From Prunella strophiata (lineage: Eukaryota; Chordata; Aves; Passeriformes; Prunellidae), in contig JAZBQD010000026.1 of assembly GCA_036583965.1 (NCBI GenBank), positions 2,291,400-2,355,399 on the forward strand: a DNA stretch of 64,000 bases, given 5' to 3'. The notes under the pieces were generated by a model that saw nothing but the letters and a program-made list of their open reading frames with translations, had not been told where the DNA came from and did no database searches. This document shows, piece after piece, positions 11,729 to 25,046 of this stretch. Position numbers and translations under genes: made by a program. Position 1 is the stretch's first letter, and each line of letters opens with the position of its first letter.

Positions 11729-14700
11729 TGGGAAATGGATTTCTAGGGAATTCTCAAGCCTGGCAGAAGGCTCACACAGTGTGAGTCTGTAGCAAACTCT
11801 GAGATGAGAATAGGACAGACATTGCTGAGAGAGAAATGGAACCAGAAACAAGTTTCAAAGCATGGCCTTGTAAATAAGACTGGATACTTCAGAGAAATAT
11901 GAAAGATGTATTGCTGTAGGACCCACAAGGTGTAATTTTAGATTTTTGGTTTTAAGGCATTTGCAGCATGGTGTGGCAAAAGCTGATAGGCCCAGAAACA
12001 CTTCTAGTGTACTGTAATTCGGAAATAGTCAGCTTCTGATTGTGATGGCATGAATTATAACATCTGTATTGTTTCACCCTTCTCATGAGACTGAGAATGG
12101 AATAAAAGTTTTTTAAATGCCTCTCAGTTGCCCCATGTCTGGGTCAGAAAAGGGCTTAAAGTGATACCACCCCACCAGCACTGGTGACAGCAGCTCTGCT
12201 GCCTGGACACCACCTGAGCTGCCAGATGGTGACACCAGTTCCACAACACCCAAGAGACACCACGGCCAAAGCCTGTCCCAGACCAGAGATGTATTTTTTG
12301 GAGACACCATTGTGATTCTCCCTGCAGCTCCAGCTTTCCCTTAGGCACAGCTATCATCCCAATTTTTTTTGCTGGACTACTTTTCTGCCCAGGAGGGCTG
12401 GAAAGAAGACAGGAACAGCAGCCCAGCTGCAGAAAATGAGTGGTATTCCTCCTGAGACAGCAGCCAGCCAGTCCCAGGGCTGGGCTCCCCCCCAGGTCAA
12501 GCACACACACCTGGCAATGGCTCCTAACCCTGGCTGGGATTGCTGATCTGCTCTTAAACAAGCTGTGCATCATTTCCACATGACCTTGATTCCTTCTCTC
12601 GCAGTCCTGTTCCTGGACATGCTGCAGATACATCATGAAAGTCTCTCAAGAGAACACACTGAGCTGTCCAACCAAGACTTCCAACAGACTCGCTGCAAAT
12701 ACACTGTTCAACTCACATCATCCTTAATTAGGTTTCATTTTTTAATGCAAGGCTTCAACAATTAGCTCAGGAGAAACTGTAAAAGCAGAAGCCAGGCCAC
12801 CAAGGACTTCTCCCACACACATCTCTCTCTGCTGGTGTGGCTACACCATTATTACACAGCTCCAGCATGGATGTGGACGCACCAGCTGGACAGCACTTGT
12901 ACAAATCCAGCCTGTAAAATCCAGACACCTCTCCAAAGTGCACTATTCCCTGCAAAACACTTGCCTGCCATGAAACTTACACACAAAGGGAACTATCCAC
13001 GTAACTGACACCTGCTTTGAGCCAGGAAATAATCCTATCTCCCTCATGTCTGATCTACAAATGAGGTCTTTATTGTTTTCATTATACACACTGTTTACAC
13101 ATGGTTTCATAAAACTCACCACTAACAACTCATCTCTGTAATTAATTGAAGTAGGTGGAAACCAGAGTAAGGATTAAAGAGAGGTTTTATCAGCTTAACT
13201 CAGAGGTGTCTTCCTGAAGCCACACACCTTCCATGTGCTGCTGCTGCCCTGGGGAACAGGGAGCACTTGGCATTTTGGCACTGCCACTTTGCTCTCTGTA
13301 TTCCTCTGCACGCAGACCAGCCAGCCACTGCTGGGAATTAGCAAAGGTCTGAGTTTTAACTCATAATCTGAGCTTTAAATGGTGACTTTAAAAACTCTCC
13401 TATGATGTTTTGACTTAGTATAAGCCAAACAGACCTTCTTAGTTAATACATACAAGCACTAGGAACAACAGCTTAAAAAATAAATCATGATTTAGGACTA
13501 AATCCTCCAGACCATCTAATCACATTATTTAGTACCTTGACTGTGCATTTCCTGCTCTGACAGGAGCAACTCCAACCCAAGTCAGTTCCATCACAACACA
13601 CACAGAGAGTCTGCCACAGGAGGGACTAACAATGAAGATGCAAATATTCATTTTATTCCTTTCAAACTGAAACCCATAAGCGAGTTCAGCTTTATATTAA
13701 GTGATGGAGTTTGTTTATCCTCTGCCTGCCTTTTTTCCCCCCAGAACTCCAAGATGTTCAACCAGCTACAACATGGAAGCAAGCCCTGCAGCTTTAAAGA
13801 CATTGAAGGCAATTTCCAAACGTGCTGCTCTGGTTCCACCACGCTGACACCACACCAGCAGCCACTTCTAGAGCAGCTCCAGGCCCACTGAGACCTTCCC
13901 TGAATTCTGCAGCAACCAGACTCCTACAGACAGGCAGGAGTTCATATTCACTTTTCCTGAAGCATCTGTCTGAAAAGGGTGGATTTTAATGGTGTTATTT
14001 ACAACTAACAATGTTGTAACCCATAAAAACCTGGGTTTATAGGTTTCTTTCCCGCAGTAATGTTTATCTGACAATAATTTTGCAGACCACAGGTTTACAG
14101 AGCAGGGACACCTGGTCTGCAGTTTATTCTGAGGTCCAATTAAGCGGCAGACAGAGGTACTGCTGCTCACCCTCCTCACTCCTCCATCTCAGCCATCAGA
14201 AAATTCAAATCTCCTCCCCCTATTTCACCTTTATCTCTTATTTTATTAATATTACTGAAACTACAGTCATCTTGTACGTATTTATCTGAAATTCCTTTCC
14301 ATTGAGCGTCCATGAAATCGCCTTTATAACCCTTACAACTTGTTTAAGCTTAAACAGTCACTCTCAGTCTGCAAAGGAAAACTGGAAAAGTGAAACTGAA
14401 CCACCCCAGCTCCCATTCAGCTCCAAAGAGAAGCCTCTTTCTCTTCTTGCAAAACAGAAACTAATACTGGATAGTCCTGGATGTTTAAGGCCACCGTGCT
14501 CTCTAGATAAATTAAAAAATAATGAATTCCAGGGTTTTGAAAGAACAGCAAGAACTGTAAAGGAGGTTCTGTTAACCTTGAATAAACATCCTAAAGAGAG
14601 CTATTGGAAACACACAGAAATAGTGGATGAGTAAGAAGTTGCACGACATCTTGTACTTAGCAAACTTCAAATAGTTTCTCTTTTCTGAACACATTTCAGG

Positions 14701-17700
14701 AAAAACAAAGCTACCTTTGTTAAAACGAGCCTATTGCAGCACTGTCACAGCCAGCCTGGGCAGGGCAGCAAACCATGATACCTGGAGCTTTTTTTACTCC
14801 TGATAACCAAACCCTGAACAAACCCAACCAGCTCAGAAGGAACTGGCACAAACCACCAAGCCCAGCAGCTCTTGGTGGCACACAGCTTGTTCCTGTTGCT
14901 TCCCCAGGCACACAGAGCTCAGTGAGATCACACAGAGGCACTCTCACATCATCAGGGCTGATGGACAGTTCTGTGTTTACTCAGAGATAACACCTGCCTC
15001 TCACAGGATTACTTTAGCACCTACTATAATGTGTTTAAATGAGATGTAGGTCTACAGGCACCTGAATTTGCTTTTTGATATATTTACTAAAATGCTGGCA
15101 GGTTTGATGCATGCTTTGCAGAGGCCTATTTTTTAAAATAGAGGAATTACACCTTGTTCTTACTTAAAAGTTTCTAAAATATTAGGCTAGACAGAGATCC
15201 AATTCCAAGCTTTAAACTGCTTGATAGACCTTGACAACAGGGCTGGCTTTTATGCATCATCTTGTAATGCAATAAATTTCACTTGAAACATCTTCACCTG
15301 TGTACCAAGACATGTCACTGTGATACGGAAAACATGACATGAAAATAAAAATAAATTAATAAATTAGCTGCTCAGAGAACAACTGTCTTACGGCCAGAAA
15401 AACACACTTCCTATGAGAGACTCCAAGAGATAGTCTTATTTTATTGAAAGGTAATTTAAGTAAGGAATAATTATGAAGTACAACTAATCAGGCAGCAGGT
15501 AATTTAAGACTGGAGACAAAGGTATGAGAGCTGATAGCCACAGTCCTCCAATTTCAGACTGGAAATGCAGTTAATGAGAAGCTGGGATTTTAACCTGAAG
15601 TTAATGTTCTACCTCAAACGATGGCACAGGAAGTTTTGAAGGTGTAACCTGAGCACCAAATCATAGAAAACAAACAGAATAACCCAGCATTTCTTAATTT
15701 TTAACGCCCGTGTTTCTGCATGCTTGCTTTTCTGAAACCACATGGAGATCTGCTTCTCAGAGAAAGCTCTCTTCCTTTTCCCAGCTAGCATTATTTGCCA
15801 ACCTTCCTTTTCATTGTTTAGCACCACAATTCCCCCCTTTTGTTTACGCCCTCTCTGCCAATGGTATTCATAAAAATCCTCTGAATTCTCCTCCTTCTCC
15901 CTTTCCAGCCCTCCCCACACAGACATTTTCTTGTTCACATAGGAACACATGAATCAGCCCAATGATTTGGCCACTTCCCATGGGGGAACATCAGCAGCAT
16001 CCAGCACAGATTTAGGAATGCACATTTTTAATCCACGGCTCCGCCAGCAGCGTGTTCCTTGTCCAGCCCCCCTGGCCCATGGAGCAGGATCTGATGTGCA
16101 GGAAGCTGCCAGTGCCAATCCCACACACTGTCCATGGATGTTTCCAGCCCAGCAGCACAGGCTGTGTTCCTGGGAAAGGAATCCAGTGTTTTCCATAAAA
16201 CACAGTCTCTCCTCTGCAGGATACAGCTCTCCGCATGTATCTGCTAACAACATCTCAGTATTTCTCCACCCCCTTCCCATGTTTCTCCTTTTTGTCAAAC
16301 TCTACAGCATTTGTTCTGGGATCTAATTAAGGTCCCTTATCACCATGGCAAGAGGGGGGCAAGGTCTAACAAAACAGCATTAATGAACCGATTGTTTTCA
16401 CTGGGCACATACAGAGTTCTAATCCCCAAGATTGGAACATATCAACACTCGGAAAAGAAAGATTAAATCTAAAGGAGTCTGTGTTGTTTACATTTTTGCA
16501 AGACTTGAATTAGAAGCCCTGTATTACTGGCATAATCCAACAGCACCTCAGAACTTCTTTTTAATGGGAGTTTTATTCTGATTAGGACAGGCAGCTTCAT
16601 TTTGTCTCCTCTTCTGAGCATATGCAGAAGTCTCGCTCCTACCATCTGACTCTCCTTCAAAGAGATGAGCTTCCCGTAAACTTCATTAGTTAGATGCCAT
16701 TTTGTAGGTAATTCAGAACCTCTTCCCACCTTTCTGGGTTATTAAATCTATTAACATCCCAGGATATTGTTATGTAAGTACTGCTCATCTCCATTATGCA
16801 GCAGAATTAGACGAGAGCGATTAGAACCGAGTTTGCCTTGTTTCATCTCATTCCCTGTGTGAACAAAGGTACCAGGAGCCAAGAAAACCTTCAGGGGATG
16901 CAGCTTTGATACTGAAGGGAAAGACAACCAAAGGAGAAACAAAGAAGTCCATGAGGGGAAAGAAACATGGGCTTCAGGTGAGAGTTGTAAGGGACAAGGT
17001 GCTGTGTTTCCCTGCCCTGCAAGAGGAAACTCTTCACTCCTCCCAGCATTCATGTCCTTGTTGCCTCCCTTCATCCTCAATCCAACTTCCAGTAACATCC
17101 AAGGATTTTAACACCACCTACAGATAACCCCTCTTGGAAGGATCCCCTCCAAGAAATATCTCATTTAAATGCTACAGAAAGTGTTCCTCTTAACTCTACC
17201 CCCTCTTGACACTGGCTCCCCAGCTGCCTTTTGAAAAAACTGCTAAAGGAGTTTAATTTTTGGACAAGAAATCAGTGCTGGCCACAAGTAATCTGCAAAA
17301 AGAGCTCTCCACCTTTCACTAGAATAGAAGTCTTGAAAATAGAATCCTGAACCTTTCAATTAAGCATGAGAACTCCTCTATGTCATCTAAAGGGGAAGAA
17401 GTTTTACAGCCCAAATTTTGAAGGTTGCCTCCTGTTCCCATTCTGTGTAATAAAATGCATACTGAAAATCTGACTCTCAAATACAGGATAAAATGTAACA
17501 TGTTATAAAGCAGCATGCAGACTGGAAGAGCCATGGGATACCACACACAAGGAACAGGAAAAATGCAAGGAGGAAACCCCAGCAGAGGAGGAGCTAAAGT
17601 TTTTACTAAAAGAAATCAAGAAGTTTTTAAATTTTTTAATTTAAATTTTTAAGGCTTTTAAATTTTTAAAGCAATACTGAGACACTTCTTCAACACACTT

Positions 17701-18599
17701 TTCCAACTGATTTTCAGGACACTCCTGGGAAGCAAACACATCCATATTAATAATCTCATTAAACAAGTGGGGTGAACAGGACAGAAAAGTGATGGCACTG
17801 TTACAGCCAAGAGAGAAGTCAGTGCTGGCTCAGTGATACCTCCTGTGTATTTAAAATGCAAAAAAATAAAAAAACCTACATCCCTCGTCCAGTGTTCTAC
17901 TGTCATCACACCTTTTGGAAAATAGAAGCCAATGCCAGAGAGGGGGAAAGCAATTTAAGCCCACTGCTTCACATCCCATCTACCTGTACAATCCCTGCCT
18001 GCCCAGCATGGTCACCTGCCCTTCTGGACAATGAAGTGTCTTGTGCTGGGAGTCCTTCTGCTCAGAAGAGCCTCACACACAGCAAGCAGAGCTCATCTCA
18101 CGGTGTTTGCTCTCCCATCTCCCTGCAGGAGAGGATCACGTGCAGAGTGGGATGTTTTTCAGTAAATGCACCTTTGCAGGCAGCATGGGACAGAGAGACT
18201 GTAAGGGACAGCAGTAAGAACACAAAGGTGTGTTGCTGTGTGTTTATGTAGATGGCAAAGAAACACATCCAGACCAGAGTTTGTTTTGTCCTTTGCTCCC
18301 ATGGTCATGGTCTCACTGGCCTCAGCAGCACCTGTTACACCACACAGGTTCTGATCAGGGTTAAGACAAAGTTTGGCCGTGCCAAGGAACCAACACTGCC
18401 AGGAACAGGCTGGATGCCAAAGCCTTCAAGCCTTGTGGCTATCACATGCACAAGGCACTCCTCCCTGCAGACAAAACCACCAAACTCCATTCAGCATGAA
18501 GCAGGAGGCTGACAAAATAAAGGAAAACTTGGCTGGGTTGCAATGAGCTACAGCACCCCATCTTTCTCACCTCCAGTCCTGCCTAAAATGCTAAGGACT
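11729..18599. other. Long non-coding stretch
   Basis: Nearly 7 kb of mixed, mostly AT-rich sequence. Isolated ORFs of 100-170 codons occur at 12,124-12,636, 14,302-14,634 and 15,609-15,950, but none has flanking splice logic or a recognisable domain. I see no repeat family here. Confidence 0.5.
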
Positions 18600-18712
18600 T
18601 TGTAGAATCATTTAGGTTGGAGAAGACCTCCCAGATCATCAAGTCCAACCACTACCCCAGCACTGCCAAGTCCACCACTAAGCCACATCCCCAAGTGCAA
18701 CATTTTGGAGGT
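18600..18712 (-). mobile_element. CR1 LINE 3' tail fragment
   Basis: Antisense CR1 terminus: tagaatcatttaggttggag, aagacctcccagatcatcaa, gtccaaccactaccc, and the cagcactgccaagtccacca block. Close to the avian consensus. Confidence 0.9.
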
Positions 18713-18989
18713 TGACTCCAATAATGTTTCCTGCATGAGAGTGCTCAACCTAATTTTATTTCTGGTACAACAGTAGTAAAACTACTTCTTATTACAACAC
18801 GTAATTAGTAGCTAAATTTCCAAATAAAAATAGTCATGAAATTCAGAATCAGGCTATTTTTCTACAAACCAGTAATGTTTTTGCTCAAGCTCTCCCCAAA
18901 TACAAAATCCCTTACATTGACAAATGCCACAGAATTACAACTCTGACCTATTGGGTAAATAAAGTCAATGTGATTTAAAATGATTCAAA

Positions 18990-19058
18990 GGGCTCAGACC
19001 TGGGCTCGATGATCCCTGTGGGTCCCTTCCAACCCAGGATATTCTACAGTTCTATAAA
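18990..19058 (+). mobile_element. CR1 LINE 3' terminus, short
   Basis: Sense-strand CR1 end: gggctcgatgatccctgtgg, gtcccttccaacccaggata, and ttctacagttctataaaa in the terminal ATTCTATG-repeat position. About 70 bp. Confidence 0.8.
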
Positions 19059-22000
19059 ATTCCAGAAACCCTGTGCTCACAGAGACTCCCTACCCTGCAC
19101 ATACATTCAGAAACTAAATACATTATCTAGAGGTAGTAAACAGATTTGTAATGGGTGTCACTTTTCCCTGTCAGCAGCGCTGATGAATAACACTGTTATC
19201 ATGGATCAGATCGCCCACCAACTACAGGCACAGGCTTCCCCTGTCCAAGAGCCACGGAACTTCTCCAATTAGCTGCTCACAACTAATTGCCAGATGCAAT
19301 TTTCAGTCAGCAGTTTCTTCTCCCTCCTTAACATATTCCTTGTGCAGGCATTGCCCACAGCAGCAGCCTTGCTCAGCCACCTCCCTCCCTCCCAGTCAGT
19401 GTCCCAGACCTAATCTCTCCTCACAGCTTTTGAGCACAGCTCTCCCAGGCAGCTGACATTTAAATAAGCTCTGTATTGACTTTCCTCTGCTGTACCTCGA
19501 GTCCTCCTTGTTTTCCTTATGTTCATATTCCAACTCTGCTGCTCTGCAGCTCCTGCTGAAGGTAATGGAAGCGGAGCTGGACTGATAATCAATAAATACC
19601 TTCACCCTGCAATCCCTCAGAGGCCGAGTCCAGCAGGAGATTTCCCTCTCTTCCCATGCATATTCACAATTTTGGATAAACTTTTTAGAAGGCAGGGAAA
19701 GGTTCTTTCCCAAATCTGCAGCATGTTTCAGACGATGCTAAGCCTGTGAACTTTCCTTTAACTCGCATTAAACCGATACAACTTTTAATTAAAAAAGTAA
19801 TTTTGAAAAATTGCTTGTGCGGTGCGGAAGGTGATGTTCAGACAGCATCACTGATCCCTGGAGTTCTGCGGCCTTGAGTTTAATAAACTGAATTTTCAAA
19901 AGTAAACACAGCTTGCATCAGCACGAACCTTCTATTTTAGCCTTGTATTTTCCATCCTTTCCTTGCTTAGCCAGAAGAGGAAGTGTTCAGAGCATCACAC
20001 ATTGAACAGTGCATGGGTGTCACTGGGCTGGAAAGGGAGAAAATTCCCACCCCTGGAGCTGTGTCCCTGCCAGGTGAGGAAGCCTTGCCTCTGATGGAGC
20101 AAGGGAGGAGGGTGAGACATCTCCTCCTCCTCCTCCTCCCAGGACCCCCAGAGCTGAGGGATGAACTCACAGCCCACCTGCTTCTTGGGGAAGAAAATCC
20201 CAGGCACATGGACTGCCCTCCAATTTACACCTGAGTCTCAGCAGTTCCTGCCTCCTCCAACTGTAATTTAGGATTTATTTTGCCTAATTTGTTATCTCCT
20301 GTAGTAGGTAATCCAGCAAGGGGGAGGGGCAAAGGGCAGACCAAAAGCGAAATAAAAACTAACCCAAAATGTCTTGCCCTAGGCAGAAGCAAGTCAAAAA
20401 CACTCTCAGGTCTCCTTCTGTTTGTTTTTATATCTGTTCACATGTTTTTTTGGGGATGTTTTCAAGTTCTTTTAGAAGAATCATTTGAATTATCTTTATT
20501 CCACAACTTCAAAAAGATGCTCCATGACAGTGGGTGTCATTTCCTCCCTCTTCTCTCCTCTTTCTCCCTTATCAATTTATTCCAATTATCCCACTGCCCA
20601 GCCTAGAGGCTCAAACAAGGGCTGGGAAGACAAGATCCTTGGTTTTACTTCCCCACTGCCTTTCTAGCAGGTCATTAATTTCCCTGTGAGCTGGTTTGCT
20701 CCTCTGTAGAGCAGGGAGAGGTGGGTTGTGCTGCTTTATCCCTGTTTATAAAACAAATACTCTGAGAATCCAGGCACACTGTGCTGATCTGAAACACCAG
20801 GCATTCTGTCATTATACATAAATAAATATAAATACAGCATCTACCATTTTCACTCTACTTATTTGCATTCCTACTATTTTAGAACTTCTAATGTTGTTAG
20901 AAATGCCAAAAGGAGATGATTTAATGTTCTCGTGCCTATTCCACTCAGAAATGGTAGGCCTGAATGCATTTTTTTCCTTCTGCTAAAACTGTACTCCTAA
21001 CTGCATTTTCTCAGTCAAAGCTTCATAAGAAAGCAACTTTAAAGGTGTTGTTTGCAGCTGCAGTGAAGTAAACACTTACACATTCAGTACTAGCCCATGC
21101 TGAGAGAGGTATTTCATCTCCACATCCTTTAACTCTGAGCACCACCAGTGATTATCCTGTGAAACTTAATTCTGGAGAGCACTTTATTAAATATGCATTT
21201 GGATTTGGTCTCAGTTCCATAAAATATTTAATCGTGTGCCCAAACATTACGTACCCCACCAAGTTTGGGTTTTAGGCTGTCTGGTAACACACACAACAAA
21301 CTGCAGAAGATAAAACACATTCATTCTTTATCTGAAGAGCTCCACTCCTACAGATCAGCCTTTCAGAGATGTGCCAGCTCCAGCTCTAACTAGCTCTTCA
21401 CACTTTTTTTAAGACTAATAGGCTCCACATATTCATCTCCAAAGGGTATAAATTCCCTTCCTCTCTTTCCCTTTTAAATATGTCAGGCAACATTACAAAA
21501 AAATAACATCTGTGCCACAGTTATGCAACAAGCAGCATGATAACCATTAAACTGCACTTTATAGAGAGTGGGCTGAATTAAAAAATAAAACAACAAGAAG
21601 GGAAACAGGGGGGAAAAAAGTTCACCTTTAAACCTGGGGATCTGGGAGGGTTTCAGCACCACCACTCTCCCTTGCTTACCCTACTCTAGACTCCCTGTTT
21701 TGCTGCCCTTCTTCAGTGATGCCTCATGGCTATTAATGGCAGCCTGAATATACATGCCATGAACTGCAAAAATGGATTGAATCTGGCTGGAAAGGGCTTA
21801 AACATTCAGTAAGAAGATGAAGAATCCCAAAAGTGGTTTTAGTATGTGTGTACATTTTGTCAGAGTATACCAACAGCACTATATATTCTTTTCTTGCAAC
21901 ACTTAGCAAGCCTTCTCTTTTCATAAATATAGGTCAACAGAGCTAAACTCTGTTTTTGCCTCAACTCCCACTTTAAATGCATAAAAAATTAGATTTTTAG

Positions 22001-22582
22001 GGAGCAGAATGAAAGGAATGGTGTATTTCATGCTATTATATACCCAGCCAAGGATCCCAAAGGGTTTGTTTGGGCTTTAAAAGCAAAACAAAAACCCTTG
22101 GCATTTGTCAGACTAAAACCATTTTTCTTTGGTCTTTGCACAACCATCCTTTCCAGATTTGAATAAATAACATCAAACAAACTATTTTGACTTCCATTTA
22201 CCGTGCAATGCACAGAAGTTGTTCAAGGATTGACAGAGCAGAGTGTGAAACATCTGGGGACTCTGAGGAGGACCCTGCAGAGCCCCCATCAGACCTGGAA
22301 ATGCTCATTCCACCCCCTCTGCTCCCCTCTTGTTATTTATATTTTAGCAGCCTTATATTGCCCCAAAGAGAAATTATCCAAACAGCCACAGATAACAAGT
22401 TTAGCAGCCACCACCACAGGGTATGGCTGTACCCATAAATGCAGGGAGGGGGATGAAGGTATTAACAAATTAACAAAAATACTGACTAAACTCAGAGCTA
22501 CACATCAAGTTTTCAACCTGACCCTCACAAATGTAGGAGTGATTTAACACAGCCCCTTCAGCAAATGCCCAAGCTTGAATGC
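19059..22582. other. Non-coding AT-rich stretch
   Basis: No exon or mobile element recognised. A short CTC run (about 20,123-20,140) is the only simple repeat. Confidence 0.5.
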
Positions 22583-22735
22583 ATAATATAATATAATATA
22601 ATATAATATAATATAATATAATATAATATAATATAATATAATATAATATAATATAATATAATATAATATAATATAATATAATATAATATAATATAAGTAT
22701 TATATAGATACAATATATTTTATATAGATTGTGTA
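22583..22735. repeat. AATAT pentanucleotide array (short)
   Basis: About 23 perfect tandem copies of a TAATA-type 5-mer (to about 22,696), then roughly 40 bp of degenerate AT sequence. It has the same motif as the larger array 850 bp away. Confidence 0.95.
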
Positions 22736-23545
22736 AATACTGTAATACCCTTAAACCACCTTTTGTTAAAACATCAGTCCAGGAATGCAGGGTGAGGACT
22801 CATAAATTATATTGCCAGCTGCAGATTTCAGATATTTTAGGTTTCCTGCACATTGCAATGGGGAACATAACCCTTCTGCCTTCTCATGAGGTTTAAGGCA
22901 CAAGACAGTCATTAAGCATTTCTGATACAATATTTGAACTCCACCACACACAAACTCACTGATCACAATGCAGATAAAGACTTTCCCATACCACACCAGG
23001 CCAAAAAGCTTCAAAACACACTTTAAGCAGCATTTTCCTCTTTTCCCCACCACTTTCACTGAAATGTCCCACCAGCAGTCCCTTCCTAGGAGCCACCTTC
23101 CTGCACTCCTGCTCTTGGCTCTTTGCTGGCATTGAGGATTGTTTTGTTTTTATTCTCAAGCCACTCATATTTACCCAACAACCCCTCCAGACCACCTGCA
23201 GTGGGTGAAAAGTTAATCCAAGATGATTCCAAGCTCTCCCTGATCTAAGCTTTAAGTCTTGAACTCATCCTAGTGAGGAATCCAGAACACAGATTGTGCA
23301 TAGAGAGGTGAACACCATTAACAAGGGAGGGAGGGAGGATGTAGTTTATAGGGAAAAAAAACAGTGAGAACCTGAGATACCAGGGTTTGCTCAAGACATG
23401 AATTGGAATCTGTAATTCCACACACCAGCAATCAGAATCAGTAATTCCACACAATGGCCAACACATCAGTCACTAACAAGCTCCAGCTCTGCAGCACAAC
23501 CAATGCCCATCCTTCCTGCACAGCCAGAAATGCTCCCAAAGGGTG
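22736..23545. other. Unique sequence between two AT arrays
   Basis: About 810 bp with no recognisable feature. Confidence 0.5.
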
Positions 23546-25046
23546 ATAATATATATAATATAATATAATATAATATAATATATATAATATAATATAATAT
23601 ATATAATATAATATAATATAATATAATATAATATAATATAATATATATAATATAATATATATAATATAATATATATAATATAATATATATAATATAATAT
23701 ATATAATATAATATAATATATATAATATAATATAATATAATATATATAATATAATATAATATAATATAATATAATATAATATAATATATATAATATAATA
23801 TAATATAATATATATAATATAATATAATATATATAATATAATATAATATAATATAATATAATATATATAATATAATATAATATAATATAATATATATAAT
23901 ATAATATATATAATATAATATAATATAATATAATATATATAATATAATATAATATATATAATATAATATAATATATATAATATAATATAATATATATAAT
24001 ATAATATAATATAATATATATAATATAATATATATAATATAATATAATATAATATAATATAATATAATATATATAATATAATATAATATAATATAATATA
24101 TATAATATAATATATATAATATAATATAATATATATAATATAATATAATATAATATAATATAATATAATATAATATAATATATATAATATAATATATATA
24201 ATATAATATATATAATATAATATAATATAATATAATATAATATAATATAATATATATAATATAATATAATATAATATAATATATATAATATAATATAATA
24301 TATATAATATAATATAATATATATAATATAATATAATATAATATATATAATATAATATATATAATATAATATAATATAATATAATATAATATAATATAAT
24401 ATAATATAATATAATATAATATAATATAATATAATATATATAATATAATATAATATATATAATATAATATAATATAATATAATATAATATAATATAATAT
24501 AATATATATAATATAATATATATAATATAATATATATAATATAATATAATATAATATAATATATATAATATAATATATATAATATAATATAATATAATAT
24601 ATATAATATAATATATATAATATAATATATATAATATAATATAATATAATATAATATAATATAATATAATATAATATATATAATATAATATAATATAATA
24701 TAATATAATATAATATAATATAATATATATAATATAATATAATATAATATAATATAATATATATAATATAATATAATATAATATAATATAATATAATATA
24801 TATAATATAATATAATATAATATAATATAATATATATAATATAATATAATATATATAATATAATATAATATAATATATATAATATAATATAATATAATAT
24901 ATATAATATAATATAATATAATATATATAATATAATATATATAATATAATATAATATAATATAATATAATATAATATATATAATATAATATAATATAATA
25001 TATATAATATAATATAATATAATATATATAATATAATATATATAAA
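23546..25046. repeat. AATAT/ATATATA array, 1.5 kb
   Basis: Pure A/T sequence made of 5-bp (TAATA) and 7-bp (TATATAA) units in irregular order. The minus strand contains no stop codon in any frame of these units, which creates a 561-codon Ile/Tyr/Leu ORF. The plus strand is full of TAA. The ORF is an artefact. Confidence 0.97.

Noticed and set aside
14302..14634. 110-codon plus-strand ORF with protein-like composition
   Set aside because: No recognised domain, no splice or promoter context, and this length is expected by chance in a 64-kb window.
15609..15950. 113-codon minus-strand ORF rich in charged residues
   Set aside because: No family recognised and no flanking exon structure; not distinguishable from chance.
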